Assembly (NCBI GenBank): GCA_013151445.1
Contig: JAADIG010000069.1
Location: 1 to 40,892, forward strand
Length of the DNA stretch: 40,892 nucleotides
Origin: Actinomycetota bacterium
Lineage (GTDB): Bacteria > Actinomycetota > Acidimicrobiia > Spongiisociales > UBA5794
Direction of reading: 5' to 3'
Below are positions 8,486 to 16,545 of this stretch, piece after piece (position 1 is the first letter of the stretch; every line of letters starts with the position of its first letter). Under the pieces are notes generated by a model, which did not search any database, had not been told where the DNA came from, and saw only the letters and a list, made by a program, of their open reading frames with translations. Made by a program: the position numbers and the translations under genes.

Positions 8486-9748
8486 TCAACGGTCAACCGG
8501 CGACACATCCAACACCACACCGGTCACAGCCTCGACGACAAGACGCTCACCCGGCACAATATTTGCCGCTCGGGTGGCGGTTGCACGCCACTTCGCCCCA
8601 TCGAGATCGATCATTCCGTCCGGGTCGAACGCCGAAAGTGCTTCCCCGACTTTCCCGATGAGATGCTCACGGCCGATCGTCACCGTTGCAAACCTCGATC
8701 TACCGACCGTAGTGAGGGCGACCGCAAAGAAGAACAAAGCAGCAAGCACCGTCAACAGCACCGCCCACCATTGGGGTCCGAATTGGTCGGACCGCACCCA
8801 GTTAGCTCCGCCAAAGAAAAGCAGGACAGTCCCCAACGCGGTAAACGGACCGAGCGAACTTCGCTGAAAGTCAGCGGTGTAGAGAGCGAGACCCCCCAGC
8901 ACCGCAGCGACACCGAACCAATTCATCGGCAACACCGCGAGGCCATAACCTGCGAGGAACAACGCCAAGGATGCGACCCCTGCGGTGATGCCGACCCCTG
9001 CTGCGTAGAACTCGAAAGCGACGCTCGATAGACCGATGACGAGGAAGAACAACGTCGCTTCGGGTCGGGTCGCCAACCGAAGAAACCGCGACGTGAGTCC
9101 GGGTTTTACGAACCGGATCTCAACCGACGCAACGTTGACCATGGACCCATCAACTTCGACCAGCTCAGCGGTCTCCAGAGTGACGGGACCCGCAACGGTT
9201 TCCACCGTCAGCCCATCAAGACGTCCCATAAACTCACCAATCGTGGCGTCAACCGAGTCGATGAGGTCGGCAATAGGTTCCGTGACACGAACAGACCCCG
9301 CATCGAGGGCCGGGTCAATGTTGCGCAGCCCCGTCGGCAATGAACTGTCCTCACAACACACCACCGGCTGGAGTTTCCCGATGGTCACGTCGGGCGCCGC
9401 ACTCGTCACATGGGCAAAACGAAGTATCTGTGCCGCCCCACCCTGTGTCGAAGACCCAATGGGGCCAACCCACGCGGCTATGGGGGTTGCCGACGCGAGG
9501 ATCGCCTCGTAGAGCTCCGTCGGATCACCCGAGGCGATACCCGGCTGATTTACCTGAAGGATGACGAGCTGAACGTCGGGTGTTTGCACGGTTTCGGTAA
9601 GGAAATCAAGGCCCCGCTGATCCAGGGGACCCTGGATATCGGCAACAACGATTGGCCCGGGATCATCGGTGGACTGGGCGAACGCACCAGTAACCACGAG
9701 GCCGAGAACCGAAACAAACATAAGGGCAGAGGTGGTGAGTCGTCGCAT
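8486..9748 (-). CDS. NfeD-like membrane protein with degenerate ClpP-like protease domain
   Basis: 420 aa. Signal peptide (1-24), a ClpP/Clp-like domain (about 30-220), four to five transmembrane helices (about 235-345), and a C-terminal OB-fold NfeD domain (about 355-420, IGREHLIGKVGEA and GERLVVEAVTG). In NfeD1b proteases the catalytic Ser lies in an ASAGT segment ten residues before a His. By eye the matching segment here is STQGGAAQILRFAH, with Gly at the Ser position, so peptidase activity is doubtful. NfeD proteins usually partner with stomatin/flotillin proteins, none of which is in the window. TAGAAT lies 9 nt before the ATG. Confidence 0.85.
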   Translation of the reverse strand: MRRLTTSALMFVSVLGLVVTGAFAQSTDDPGPIVVADIQGPLDQRGLDFLTETVQTPDVQLVILQVNQPGIASGDPTELYEAILASATPIAAWVGPIGSSTQGGAAQILRFAHVTSAAPDVTIGKLQPVVCCEDSSLPTGLRNIDPALDAGSVRVTEPIADLIDSVDATIGEFMGRLDGLTVETVAGPVTLETAELVEVDGSMVNVASVEIRFVKPGLTSRFLRLATRPEATLFFLVIGLSSVAFEFYAAGVGITAGVASLALFLAGYGLAVLPMNWFGVAAVLGGLALYTADFQRSSLGPFTALGTVLLFFGGANWVRSDQFGPQWWAVLLTVLAALFFFAVALTTVGRSRFATVTIGREHLIGKVGEALSAFDPDGMIDLDGAKWRATATRAANIVPGERLVVEAVTGVVLDVSPVDR

Positions 9749-9855
9749 CGTTGAAGGATTCTACGCCACGAAACGACCCGCTGATTCCTCCCCGATGTGG
9801 CCCCGCGCATCGGCGCTGTCTTGTCACACGGTTGTCCGGCCGATACTCTTGTCTC

Positions 9856-10230
9856 ATGACCACAGTTCTCCTTGTCACCGATACGCCCTGGGTCCGCGAC
9901 GAAGTACATGCTGCCCTCACGGCTCCCGAGTTCTCGATCGTCGATCATGACGACTCCGCGACCGCCGGGACAGCAGTCCAAGACAACGAGGCTGCGGTCG
10001 CAGTTGTCGATCTCCAGGTCGGATCGATGGGGGGAATGGCCCTCGTTCGCTCGATCCGCGATGCGTCAATGAAGGCCGGCGCGGAGACCCCGGTGGTCTT
10101 GCTGCTGGACCGAGCAGCCGATGCCTTCATCGCAAAACGCGCCGGTGCGGCACGCTGGGTGACCAAGCCGGTCTCTGCCCACGAACTGCAATCCACTGTT
10201 CGCGAGTGCCTCGCCGCCTCTGAGCTCTAA
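9856..10230 (+). CDS. Stand-alone response-regulator receiver domain protein
   Basis: 124 aa CheY-like fold without an output domain. The phosphoacceptor Asp is in VAVVDLQVGSMGG (about residue 53), and the conserved Lys is in WVTKPVSAHEL. The first acidic residue pair is partly lost (LLVTDTP instead of the usual VVDDEP), which may alter Mg binding. No kinase is adjacent; the nearest is the orphan histidine kinase at 17651. A TACTCT box ends 6 nt before the ATG with no Shine-Dalgarno, so the mRNA is probably leaderless. Followed after 42 nt by the CNNM gene. Confidence 0.85.
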   Translation: MTTVLLVTDTPWVRDEVHAALTAPEFSIVDHDDSATAGTAVQDNEAAVAVVDLQVGSMGGMALVRSIRDASMKAGAETPVVLLLDRAADAFIAKRAGAARWVTKPVSAHELQSTVRECLAASEL

Positions 10231-10272
10231 AGTAAAGACGGGAGGCACGGCTCCATCGGGGCCATCGCTGCA

Positions 10273-11520
10273 GTGAACCTACGTATCGTTTACATCATCA
10301 CCCTTGCGTTGTGCACACTCGGATCTGGTTTTTTCTCGGGCTCCGAAACAGCGTTGATGTCGCTCGGGAAAGAACGCGTCCACCAGCTCGCCGACCGGGG
10401 CCGGCGCGGCTTGCGTGTCCAACAGTTGACCGGGGATCCCGAACGGCTCCTCTCAACATTGCTCGTGGCAAACAACGTCGTGAACATCCTCGGTACGGCA
10501 ATCGCCACCGCGTTGTTCATCGACCTCCTTGGAGAAACGAGCGGCCCCATCGTCTCCGCGGGCGTCGTAACCGTCGTCGTACTCGTTGCTGGGGAGATCA
10601 CCCCAAAAACACTCGCCGCGCGGTCGCCCGAACGTTTCTCACTTGCGGTAGCACCGACGATCTACGTGCTCTCGAAAGGCCTCGCGCCCATCGCTGCGTT
10701 CTTCACCGCCATCACCCAGGGACTCCTGAACATGATCGGGGTGGGACGGCGAAAGGATGAAGGGAACGTCACCGAGGACGACATCCTCGCACTCGCAGAC
10801 CTCGGCCACGAGGAAGGAGGGATCGCCACGGTGGAACGCGAGATTATCGACGCACTTTTCTCCATCGCCGAAAAACCCGTGCGCGACGTCATGACGCCAC
10901 GCGTAGACCTCGCAACGATGGCTTCCCCCGTAACCGCCGAACAGGTCCGCGACTCGGTGTCGAACACCGGCCATAGCCGCTACCTCGTCACCGGCGACAG
11001 CGTCGAGGACATCCTCGGAGTCCTCTACGTCAAAGATGTCCTCCGGTTCGGCGATGACGCCACACCCGACGCAATTCGTCGCCTCCTCCGACAACCGCTC
11101 TACATCCCCGAGTCGACACCCATCCTTGAGGCACTGCAAACCCTGCGATCAAACCGGTCCGGGTTTGCCGTCATCAGCGATGAACACGGCGGCATCGAGG
11201 GCATCATCACCGTCAAGGACCTCATGGCCGAGCTTGTTGGCGAGCTCCAGGATGAACACGACCCCGGGACACCCTCAATCGTTCCCCTCGGGTCCCGCAA
11301 ATGGATCGCCGATGGCCGGGTCGACGTCGACGACCTTGCCGAGATAACGGGTGCAGAGATCCCCGAGGGCCAATACTCCACGATGGCAGGACTCTTCCTC
11401 GACATCAGCGGACAGATCCCCGAAGAGGGAGACCGGGTCACGGCCGGTGACGAGCTCGAACTTGTCGTCCTTCGCATGGATCGCAACCGCATCGACCGCC
11501 TCCGCGTCGAACGAATCTAG
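10273..11520 (+). CDS. CNNM/CBS-domain transporter (hemolysin C / CorC-like)
   Basis: 415 aa. The N-terminal DUF21/CNNM membrane domain (about 1-170; FFSGSETALMSL and LVANNVVNILGTAIAT are typical) is followed by a Bateman pair of CBS domains (about 195-325; VMTPRVDLATM, GFAVISDEHGGIEGIITVKDLM) and a C-terminal CorC_HlyC domain (about 335-415). The family exports or regulates Mg2+ or Co2+ at the cytoplasmic membrane; older names call it hemolysin. The start is a GTG at 10273. Possibly in one transcript with the receiver-domain gene upstream. Confidence 0.92.
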   Translation: MNLRIVYIITLALCTLGSGFFSGSETALMSLGKERVHQLADRGRRGLRVQQLTGDPERLLSTLLVANNVVNILGTAIATALFIDLLGETSGPIVSAGVVTVVVLVAGEITPKTLAARSPERFSLAVAPTIYVLSKGLAPIAAFFTAITQGLLNMIGVGRRKDEGNVTEDDILALADLGHEEGGIATVEREIIDALFSIAEKPVRDVMTPRVDLATMASPVTAEQVRDSVSNTGHSRYLVTGDSVEDILGVLYVKDVLRFGDDATPDAIRRLLRQPLYIPESTPILEALQTLRSNRSGFAVISDEHGGIEGIITVKDLMAELVGELQDEHDPGTPSIVPLGSRKWIADGRVDVDDLAEITGAEIPEGQYSTMAGLFLDISGQIPEEGDRVTAGDELELVVLRMDRNRIDRLRVERI

Positions 11521-11571
11521 CTAGCTGATCCAGAGACTGTCGGCGGGCGGACGTGTGTACAATCGTCCAAA

Positions 11572-11645
11572 CGGGACGTAGCGCAGCTTGGTAGCGCGCA
11601 TCGTTCGGGACGATGAGGTCGCGGGTTCAAATCCCGCCGTCCCGA
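11572..11645 (+). tRNA. tRNA-Pro (anticodon CGG)
   Basis: The 74-nt cloverleaf folds completely. Acceptor CGGGACG pairs with CGTCCCG; D-stem is GCGC/GCGC; anticodon stem is CATCG/CGATG with loop TTCGGGA (anticodon CGG, reading CCG); T-arm is GCGGG, TTCAAAT, CCCGC. CCA is not encoded. TACAAT at 11558-11563 is a likely -10 box. The last 22 nt plus 2 more recur at 11785-11808. Confidence 0.97.
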
Positions 11646-11659
11646 CTATCACGGTCGGG
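11641..11659 (+). terminator. Hairpin overlapping the tRNA-Pro 3' end
   Basis: CCCGAC at 11641-11646 pairs perfectly with GTCGGG at 11654-11659 across a 7-nt loop. The 5' arm is part of the tRNA acceptor strand, so the structure competes with the tRNA fold. It may be a terminator or a processing signal. There is no T-run, so termination is uncertain. A near-copy with one G-T pair follows the duplicated tRNA end at 11803-11821. Confidence 0.35.
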
Positions 11660-11666
11660 TCTCCCC

Positions 11667-11701
11667 GAGGCTTTCGAGGCCCTCCCGGGCCTCGAAACCT
11701 C
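11667..11701. repeat. Strong imperfect inverted repeat downstream of tRNA-Pro
   Basis: GAGGCTTTCGAGGCCC and GGGCCTCGAAACCTC form a 15-of-16 bp hairpin around a 4-nt loop, with one bulged base. There is no T-run on either side. It could be a U-less terminator for the tRNA or part of the sequence between the two tRNA 3' ends. The rest of 11646-11883 holds no gene. Confidence 0.55.
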
Positions 11702-11784
11702 TACCCATCCACGCGGACTCCCGATCCCGCGTATCGGGTTCGAAGTACCCAACATATTCAGAGCCTCCACGACTCAAGTCCCTA

Positions 11785-11808
11785 GGTTCAAATCCCGCCG
11801 TCCCGACT
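11785..11808 (+). repeat. Direct repeat of the tRNA-Pro 3' end (att-like)
   Basis: 24 nt identical to 11624-11647, covering the T-arm, the acceptor 3' strand, the discriminator and two flanking bases, 161 bp downstream of the original. Similarity continues with mismatches for about 12-15 more bases (GGTCGGGTCTC versus GGTTGGGTCTC). Duplicated tRNA 3' ends are the usual scar of site-specific integration. No integrase lies between or beside the copies, so this would be an empty or eroded remnant, or a local duplication. Confidence 0.6.
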
Positions 11809-11825
11809 CATCAGGTTGGGTCTCA

Positions 11826-11875
11826 TGTTTTGGCGTCCAATAGCGCACCATGGTGCGCTATTGGACGCCAAAACA
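11826..11875. repeat. Intergenic palindrome, copy 1 of the TTTTGGCGTCC family
   Basis: A perfect 50-nt palindrome with 25-bp arms and no loop, centred between 11850 and 11851. Outer arms carry TTTTGGCGTCC and GGACGCCAAAA; the core is a self-complementary stretch centred on CACCATGGTG. It lies 8 bp past the stop of the SRPBCC gene and after the tRNA-Pro region, between converging units. Copies 2 and 3 are at 18972-19035 and 19847-19916. Tails are T before and A after the stem, the reverse of an intrinsic terminator. Confidence 0.8.
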
Positions 11876-11883
11876 GGGAAGTC

Positions 11884-12324
11884 TTACGAGTCGACAGCTA
11901 CCTTGAGTGCCTCAAGTTCACGTTTGAGCAGATGACGCGTCGAACGTTTATACAACGGGCGGGCGATCGTGAAGAGCAATCGGGTGGCGAGGCTATCCGG
12001 TCCGGACTCGATCACAGATGTCACCTCGGTCGACCCATTCTTACCTCTGAACTCAAGACGACCCTTGAATTTCATCGGACCCTTTGCAGTCGCAAACCCG
12101 AACACCTTCTTCGGATCCCAGCGGGTGATTTTGAACTCGAAATCGACGGGTCGACGCGCCACGAGGTAGGTGGCAACGAATCGGGCACCCTTCTCTTTGG
12201 TGTCCGACAGCATTCGCGCCGCCGTTACCCCCGTCATCCAGGCGGGCAAACGGTTTATGTCGGAGGCGTACGAGAACACGTCATCAACCGGCCGATTGAT
12301 CGTGATAGTTGAAGTTGTTTCCAT
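11884..12324 (-). CDS. SRPBCC-superfamily (polyketide cyclase/CoxG-like) protein
   Basis: 146 aa. A single START/Bet v1-like fold with the usual opening strand (TSTITINRPVDDVFSYASDINRLPAWM) and later FKITRWDPKKVFGFATAKGP and TEVTSVIESGP, ending in a long C-terminal helix (RPLYKRSTRHLLKRELEALK). The fold binds hydrophobic ligands. The ligand is not predictable, and neighbours give no clue. A weak GGAG precedes the ATG. Its stop lies beside palindrome copy 1. Confidence 0.85.
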   Translation of the reverse strand: METTSTITINRPVDDVFSYASDINRLPAWMTGVTAARMLSDTKEKGARFVATYLVARRPVDFEFKITRWDPKKVFGFATAKGPMKFKGRLEFRGKNGSTEVTSVIESGPDSLATRLLFTIARPLYKRSTRHLLKRELEALKVAVDS

Positions 12325-12420
12325 ACCTGGCTCCGCTACGTCTACCGTCCCTACAGTATCGCATCGGCAGATTTGACGCTCATCATAAGCACCGGCACTC
12401 CACCCCCTCTATGGCAACCT

Positions 12421-13464
12421 TCACCCCGCCGAGTCTCCACGGAGGAGCAGCTCCGCAAGTTGCACGGTGTTGAGGGCAGCACCCTTGCGGAGGTTGTCAC
12501 TCACTACCCAGAGATTTAGCCCACCCCGTTCACCGAGGGTCTCGCGGACACGTCCGACGAGCGTCGTATCGATCCCTGCGGCATCGAGGGGTGTAGGCAC
12601 CTTGGCGTCGTCCCACACCTCGACACCGGGAGCCTCGCTAAGAATATCCAGGGCTTCATCACGACTGACGACCCTATCGAAGAACACGGTCGCAGCAACC
12701 GAGTGGCCCACAGCTACCGGAACTCGAACACACGTAGGCTCAACGCGAATCGAATCGTCGCCAAGTATCTTGCGAGTCTCGTTGACCAGCTTCCACTCCT
12801 CGTCGGTGTAGTGCTCCTCAGCAAAGGAACCGGCGTGAGGTAGAACGTTGAACCCAATCGGACGCGAATACAACGTAGATCCCGGGTCGCTCCATCCGCC
12901 CGTCGCGAGCTCCTCCGGTTTCTTGCCGAGCACATCAATCTCATGCATCAGGACTTCGACACCGGCCTGACCCGACCCAGAGGTCGCCTGGTAGGACGTT
13001 GCGATCATGCGGTCGATCCCAGCGGCACGATGCAACGGACCGACAGCCATCATCAAACCCATCGTCGTGCAGTTCGGATTGGCAACGATGCCATTGTGAC
13101 GAGCGATCGCGTCGTCGTTCACTTCGGCAACGACAAGCGGAACGGCAGGATCGCGCCGAAAAGCCGATGAGTTATCGATAACGACCGCACCCGCGGCCAC
13201 AAAAGCAGGGGCATACTCAAGAGAACGAGCGCCCCCGGCCGAAAACAAAGCAATGTCGACTCCGGTGGGATCAGCGGTCGCGAGATCCTCAACGGTTACA
13301 TCACCCCAGGGGGTCGAAACCACCGTACCGGCAGACCGAGATGAAGCAAACAATCGGAGAGAGGACAACGGAAAGTTCCGCTCGCTGAGGATCGACAACA
13401 TCGTCCTCCCCACTACCCCCGTGGCCCCGACTACCGCGACCCGAGGGGCGGCGATACCTCTCAC
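12421..13464 (-). CDS. asd: Aspartate-semialdehyde dehydrogenase
   Basis: 347 aa. Reduces aspartyl phosphate to aspartate semialdehyde with NADPH, the second step towards Lys, Thr, Met and diaminopimelate. The Rossmann motif VAVVGATGVVGRTM opens the protein, and the catalytic Cys is in NPNCTTMGL. QATSGSGQAG and a C-terminal VVSDNLRKGAALNTVQLAE stretch fit the family. The GTG at 13464 is chosen because AGGAGGA lies 6 nt before it and it overlaps the aspartokinase stop (GTGA). An open frame continues upstream without support. Operon with aspartokinase. Confidence 0.96.
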   Translation of the reverse strand: MRGIAAPRVAVVGATGVVGRTMLSILSERNFPLSSLRLFASSRSAGTVVSTPWGDVTVEDLATADPTGVDIALFSAGGARSLEYAPAFVAAGAVVIDNSSAFRRDPAVPLVVAEVNDDAIARHNGIVANPNCTTMGLMMAVGPLHRAAGIDRMIATSYQATSGSGQAGVEVLMHEIDVLGKKPEELATGGWSDPGSTLYSRPIGFNVLPHAGSFAEEHYTDEEWKLVNETRKILGDDSIRVEPTCVRVPVAVGHSVAATVFFDRVVSRDEALDILSEAPGVEVWDDAKVPTPLDAAGIDTTLVGRVRETLGERGGLNLWVVSDNLRKGAALNTVQLAELLLRGDSAG

Positions 13465-14693
13465 AACGATTCCTCCTGAGGCGCGAGGGCGGGCTTGAAA
13501 CCATTGTGGAGTGCCCGGACGGCGTCCTCGATGCGGTCCAGAGCGACGATACAAGAGATACGGATCGGCGAGGTTGAGATCATTCCAATGTTGATGTCGC
13601 TGTCGGAGAGAATTCGAAACATCTTCGCCGCAATCCCCAGCTCGGTCTTCATACCGGCACCGACGATCGACACTTTGGCGATGTTCTCGTCAACATCGAC
13701 ACCTCCCGCACCGAGGTCCGCAACAATCGACTCGGAACTCTCTCGCGCTTTTGCGAGCTGATGTTTGGGGACGGTGAACGAAATATCGGTATAACCCTCG
13801 GTCGAAACGTTCTGCACAATCAGGTCAACGGTGACACCGGCTATCGCCAGCGGTTCGAAGACCTTGGCGGCGATTCCGGGTGTGTCCGCAAGACCCTGGA
13901 TAGTCACCTTTGCCTCTGATGAGTCGTGGGCAACCCCACGAACGATCGCTTCCTCCATGGTCTTCTCCTTAACCCATGTGCCTTCGCCATCGTGAAACGA
14001 CGAACGTACATGAATAGGTATTGAATAACGGCGACCGAATTCAACCGAACGTGCCATCAGCACGCCAGTCCCGGCGGAGGCCATCTCGAGCATCTCTTCG
14101 AACGAAATCTCGACCAGCTTTTGAGCATCCGATACAACCCGGGGGTCGGCCGTGAACACTCCGTCCACATCGGTGTAGATCTCACACACATCAGCACCAA
14201 GCGCAGCAGCGAGTGCAACAGCGGTCGCGTCCGAACCCCCACGACCGAGGGTCGTCACGTCCCTCGACAGGGGATCGACGCCCTGGAAACCGGCGACGAT
14301 GACAACTCGACCTTCGTCGATTGCGTCCTTGACACGATCAGCCCGGATATCGACGATCTCGGCCTCGCCATGTACCGCGGTGGTAAGAATTCCTGCCTGG
14401 GAACCGGTGAAACTCACCGCGGGCACTCCCAGGTCATCAAGGGCCATTGCAAGCAACGCCATGGAAATCCGTTCACCGGCAGTGAGCAGCATGTCCATCT
14501 CGCGCGGATGGCTGGACGTCGTGACATCCTTGGCGAGCTCAATGAGATCGTCGGTGGTCCTTCCCATCGCAGAGACGGCAACAACCACAGCGTTATCGTC
14601 GCGATACGTGGCCGCAATACGAAGGGCGACGTTCTTTAACCGCTCGGCGTCGCCGACGGATGTGCCACCGAATTTCTGCACTATCAGGGCCAT
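13461..14693 (-). CDS. lysC: Aspartate kinase
   Basis: 410 aa. Phosphorylates aspartate, the committed step of the aspartate family. The kinase domain (1-250) opens MALIVQKFGGTSVGDAERL, and GRGGSDATAVALAAALGAD is the conserved substrate/nucleotide loop. Two ACT domains (about 265-400) provide feedback control, with QGLADTPGIAAKVFEPLA and VSIVGAGMKTELGIAAKMF. The length is that of actinobacterial Lys/Thr-inhibited enzymes, in which a beta subunit can also start internally. TACACT ends 8 nt before the ATG, suggesting a leaderless transcript. Divergent from the selenoprotein gene. Confidence 0.96.
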   Translation of the reverse strand: MALIVQKFGGTSVGDAERLKNVALRIAATYRDDNAVVVAVSAMGRTTDDLIELAKDVTTSSHPREMDMLLTAGERISMALLAMALDDLGVPAVSFTGSQAGILTTAVHGEAEIVDIRADRVKDAIDEGRVVIVAGFQGVDPLSRDVTTLGRGGSDATAVALAAALGADVCEIYTDVDGVFTADPRVVSDAQKLVEISFEEMLEMASAGTGVLMARSVEFGRRYSIPIHVRSSFHDGEGTWVKEKTMEEAIVRGVAHDSSEAKVTIQGLADTPGIAAKVFEPLAIAGVTVDLIVQNVSTEGYTDISFTVPKHQLAKARESSESIVADLGAGGVDVDENIAKVSIVGAGMKTELGIAAKMFRILSDSDINIGMISTSPIRISCIVALDRIEDAVRALHNGFKPALAPQEESL

Positions 14694-14789
14694 AGCTCGG
14701 CAGTGTAGGTGGTTCCCCTGCTAGCCCAATCCACCGTCGGAGGCGTCGCCAATCCTTCCCGAAATGTCAAGAATCGGTACAGTCGGGGC

Positions 14790-15590
14790 ATGGCATCCAC
14801 GGCAGTAGCGATCGGCTTCGTACTCATACTCCTCACCTGGATCGTGTATCTGGGTGCAATCCCTCGTGAGCAAGTGCCCGCTCGCCCGGTGCTCCATGTC
14901 GTAGTGATGGTTTTCGGTGTTGTTGCGGTGCTGGCCGGCCTTGGGGGTGGCGGGATTTCCCTCGGTGTGTTCCCAATCGCTTTCGGGATCGTGGCCATCG
15001 GTCTTGCGTCACTCTTCTTTTTCCTTCTCACGATCGCCCGCCTACCCGACAGCGAGATTCGAGTAGCCGTCGGCGATCCGATGCTCGCGTTCACAGCATT
15101 CGATTCGTCGGGAACCGCCATTGACACAGCCGACTGGAGGGGTCAACGGGTTCTCCTGAAGTTCTTCCGCGGCAAGTGGTGACCGTACTGTTCCGCTGAG
15201 TTGCAGCGGTTCGAACGGATGCAGCCCCTACTCGGGCGATACCGGGTTACCACGGTGGCAATCAGCAAGGACAGTGTCGATGACGCGCACGAGCATCGGG
15301 CACGCGACGGACTCTCGTTCGCAGTCCTCTCCGACCCCGAGTTACGGGTTATCGAAAAGTACGGCCTCGTACACCGCAACGGGTTCGAGTTCGTCACCCG
15401 CTTTGTTTTGGGATTCGCCCTCGGATACCCGATCGGTTTCAAGCGAATGGCAATCCCGACGACCCTCCTGATAGACGAACAGGGCATCATTCGTTGGATT
15501 GACCAGGCGGAGGACTACCGTCTTCGTGGCGATGCTGGCCGGATCGAGCAGGCGTTGCGCGATGTTTGGGGATGGCACGGCGTGGAGTGA
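14790..15590 (+). CDS. Membrane-anchored peroxiredoxin/thioredoxin-fold selenoprotein (UGA read as Sec)
   Basis: 266 aa if the in-frame TGA at 15180-15182 is selenocysteine (Sec131). Three hydrophobic helices (about 5-24, 34-53 and 57-83) anchor an AhpC/TSA-like thioredoxin-fold domain (about 92-266). The redox motif reads FFRGKW, then Sec, then PYC (Sec131, Cys134), where Cys-containing homologues of this type have WCPYC. After the TGA the same frame stays open to 15590 with typical peroxiredoxin strands (VTTVAISKDSVDDA, FAVLSDPELRVIEKYG, PTTLLIDEQGIIRW). A hairpin lies 10 nt after the UGA, and selA-selB are about 7 kb upstream. TACAGT ends 6 nt before the ATG. Standard gene calling would split it into two ORFs. 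The likely role is thiol- or peroxide-dependent redox chemistry at the membrane; the substrate is unknown. Confidence 0.9.
15193..15209 (+). promoter_or_regulatory. Candidate bacterial SECIS hairpin
   Basis: CCGCTG (15193-15198) and CAGCGG (15204-15209) form a perfect 6-bp stem with the 5-nt loop AGTTG, starting 10 nt after the UGA. Apical loops of bacterial SECIS elements lie about 16-25 nt after the UGA and contain exposed G/U bases that SelB reads, which fits. It is inside the coding frame, as expected for a bSECIS. Confidence 0.7.
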
Positions 15591-15695
15591 TCCACCAGCG
15601 AGGCCCCCAACTCGGGACACCAGTTGGAGAGGTTGCAGACGGGCCTGCTGTTCGAGAATCCTCATGTGTTCCAGGGAGGCCTAAGCTTGCGCACT

Positions 15696-16448
15696 ATGGC
15701 TATCAAGACCCCCCTCAGAACGCTCATCGCCACCGCGCTTGTGGTATCCGCCTGCGGCGGCGGTGCGACGGTGACGACCACCACAGTGACGCCAACTCCT
15801 CCTCAGATCACGCTTGCTACCACGACGACACAGCCGTTCGCAAGACCACCTGCATCGTATTTCGAATTCCGCCAGCAACCTGCGGCCTGTGGCGCCGAGA
15901 CCCCTCCAGAAGCGCGTGATCTGCGTTTTGACGCACCGGATGACATGGAACTCGATCCCGGTGTCAAACTCCTCGCCACGATCGAGACTTCCTGTGGGCC
16001 AATCGACCTGGAACTGGACCCGTCGTTAGCGCCCGAAACCGTGAACTCTTTCGTATTTCTCGCCCAGTCGGGTTACTACGACGGCACGGTGGCGCACCGT
16101 CTGATCCCCGGTTTCATGTTGCAAGCTGGCGACCCGACCGCGACAGGAACTGGCGATCCGGGTTACTCACTGCCGGACGAGTTCCCATCCGATGGATTCA
16201 TTTATGAGCCGGGAGTAGTTGCGATGGCCAACGCCGGTCGCGGCACGACAGGAAGCCAGTTCTTCATCGTCACCGGCGACGCCAGTCATCTGCAACCCGT
16301 ATTCACAGTGATCGGAACGGTCTCGGCAGGCCTCGACACGCTGGCACTCATCGACGAGGTCCCGCTGGGCCCAAATATCCGGGGCGAGGCATCGATTCCG
16401 CTTGAGTCGATCTACATTGAGTCGATCACGATCACACCGCTCGATTAG
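15696..16448 (+). CDS. Cyclophilin-type peptidyl-prolyl isomerase, lipoprotein
   Basis: 250 aa. The signal peptide ends in a lipobox (VVSACGG), so the mature protein is probably lipid-anchored outside the membrane, with a short Thr-rich linker after it. The cyclophilin domain (about 80-248) has SCGPIDLELDPSLAPETVNSF, YYDGTVAHRLIPGFMLQAGD, VVAMANAGRGTTGSQFFIVTG and PVFTVIGTVSAGLD, all family hallmarks, and should isomerise X-Pro bonds in exported proteins. The ATG at 15696 gives a proper signal peptide, and TAAGCT ends 8 nt before it. A longer frame starting at 15624 would bury the signal. Confidence 0.93.
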   Translation: MAIKTPLRTLIATALVVSACGGGATVTTTTVTPTPPQITLATTTTQPFARPPASYFEFRQQPAACGAETPPEARDLRFDAPDDMELDPGVKLLATIETSCGPIDLELDPSLAPETVNSFVFLAQSGYYDGTVAHRLIPGFMLQAGDPTATGTGDPGYSLPDEFPSDGFIYEPGVVAMANAGRGTTGSQFFIVTGDASHLQPVFTVIGTVSAGLDTLALIDEVPLGPNIRGEASIPLESIYIESITITPLD

Positions 16449-16545
16449 TCGCTACGGGCGGTGCGACCTTCTTATCGGCAGCGCCATGCGACTCGAAAAC
16501 CCGGCCAGTTGGACGCATCAATTTGTCGCGCGTTAGGGTTTGCGC

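Noticed and set aside
11588-11843. Short plus-strand ORFs across tRNA-Pro and its downstream repeats
   Set aside because: They translate tRNA and hairpin sequence, have no start signals, and show no protein-like pattern.
12325-12420. Possible small RNA or regulatory element upstream of the SRPBCC gene
   Set aside because: No inverted repeat or promoter pattern stands out in this 96-nt gap.
15180-15182. TGA read as a true stop or as a pseudogene mutation splitting a peroxiredoxin gene
   Set aside because: The frame stays open and conserved after it, the UxxC position is exact, a hairpin follows, and selA/selB are present. Rejected as the less likely reading, though not formally excluded.
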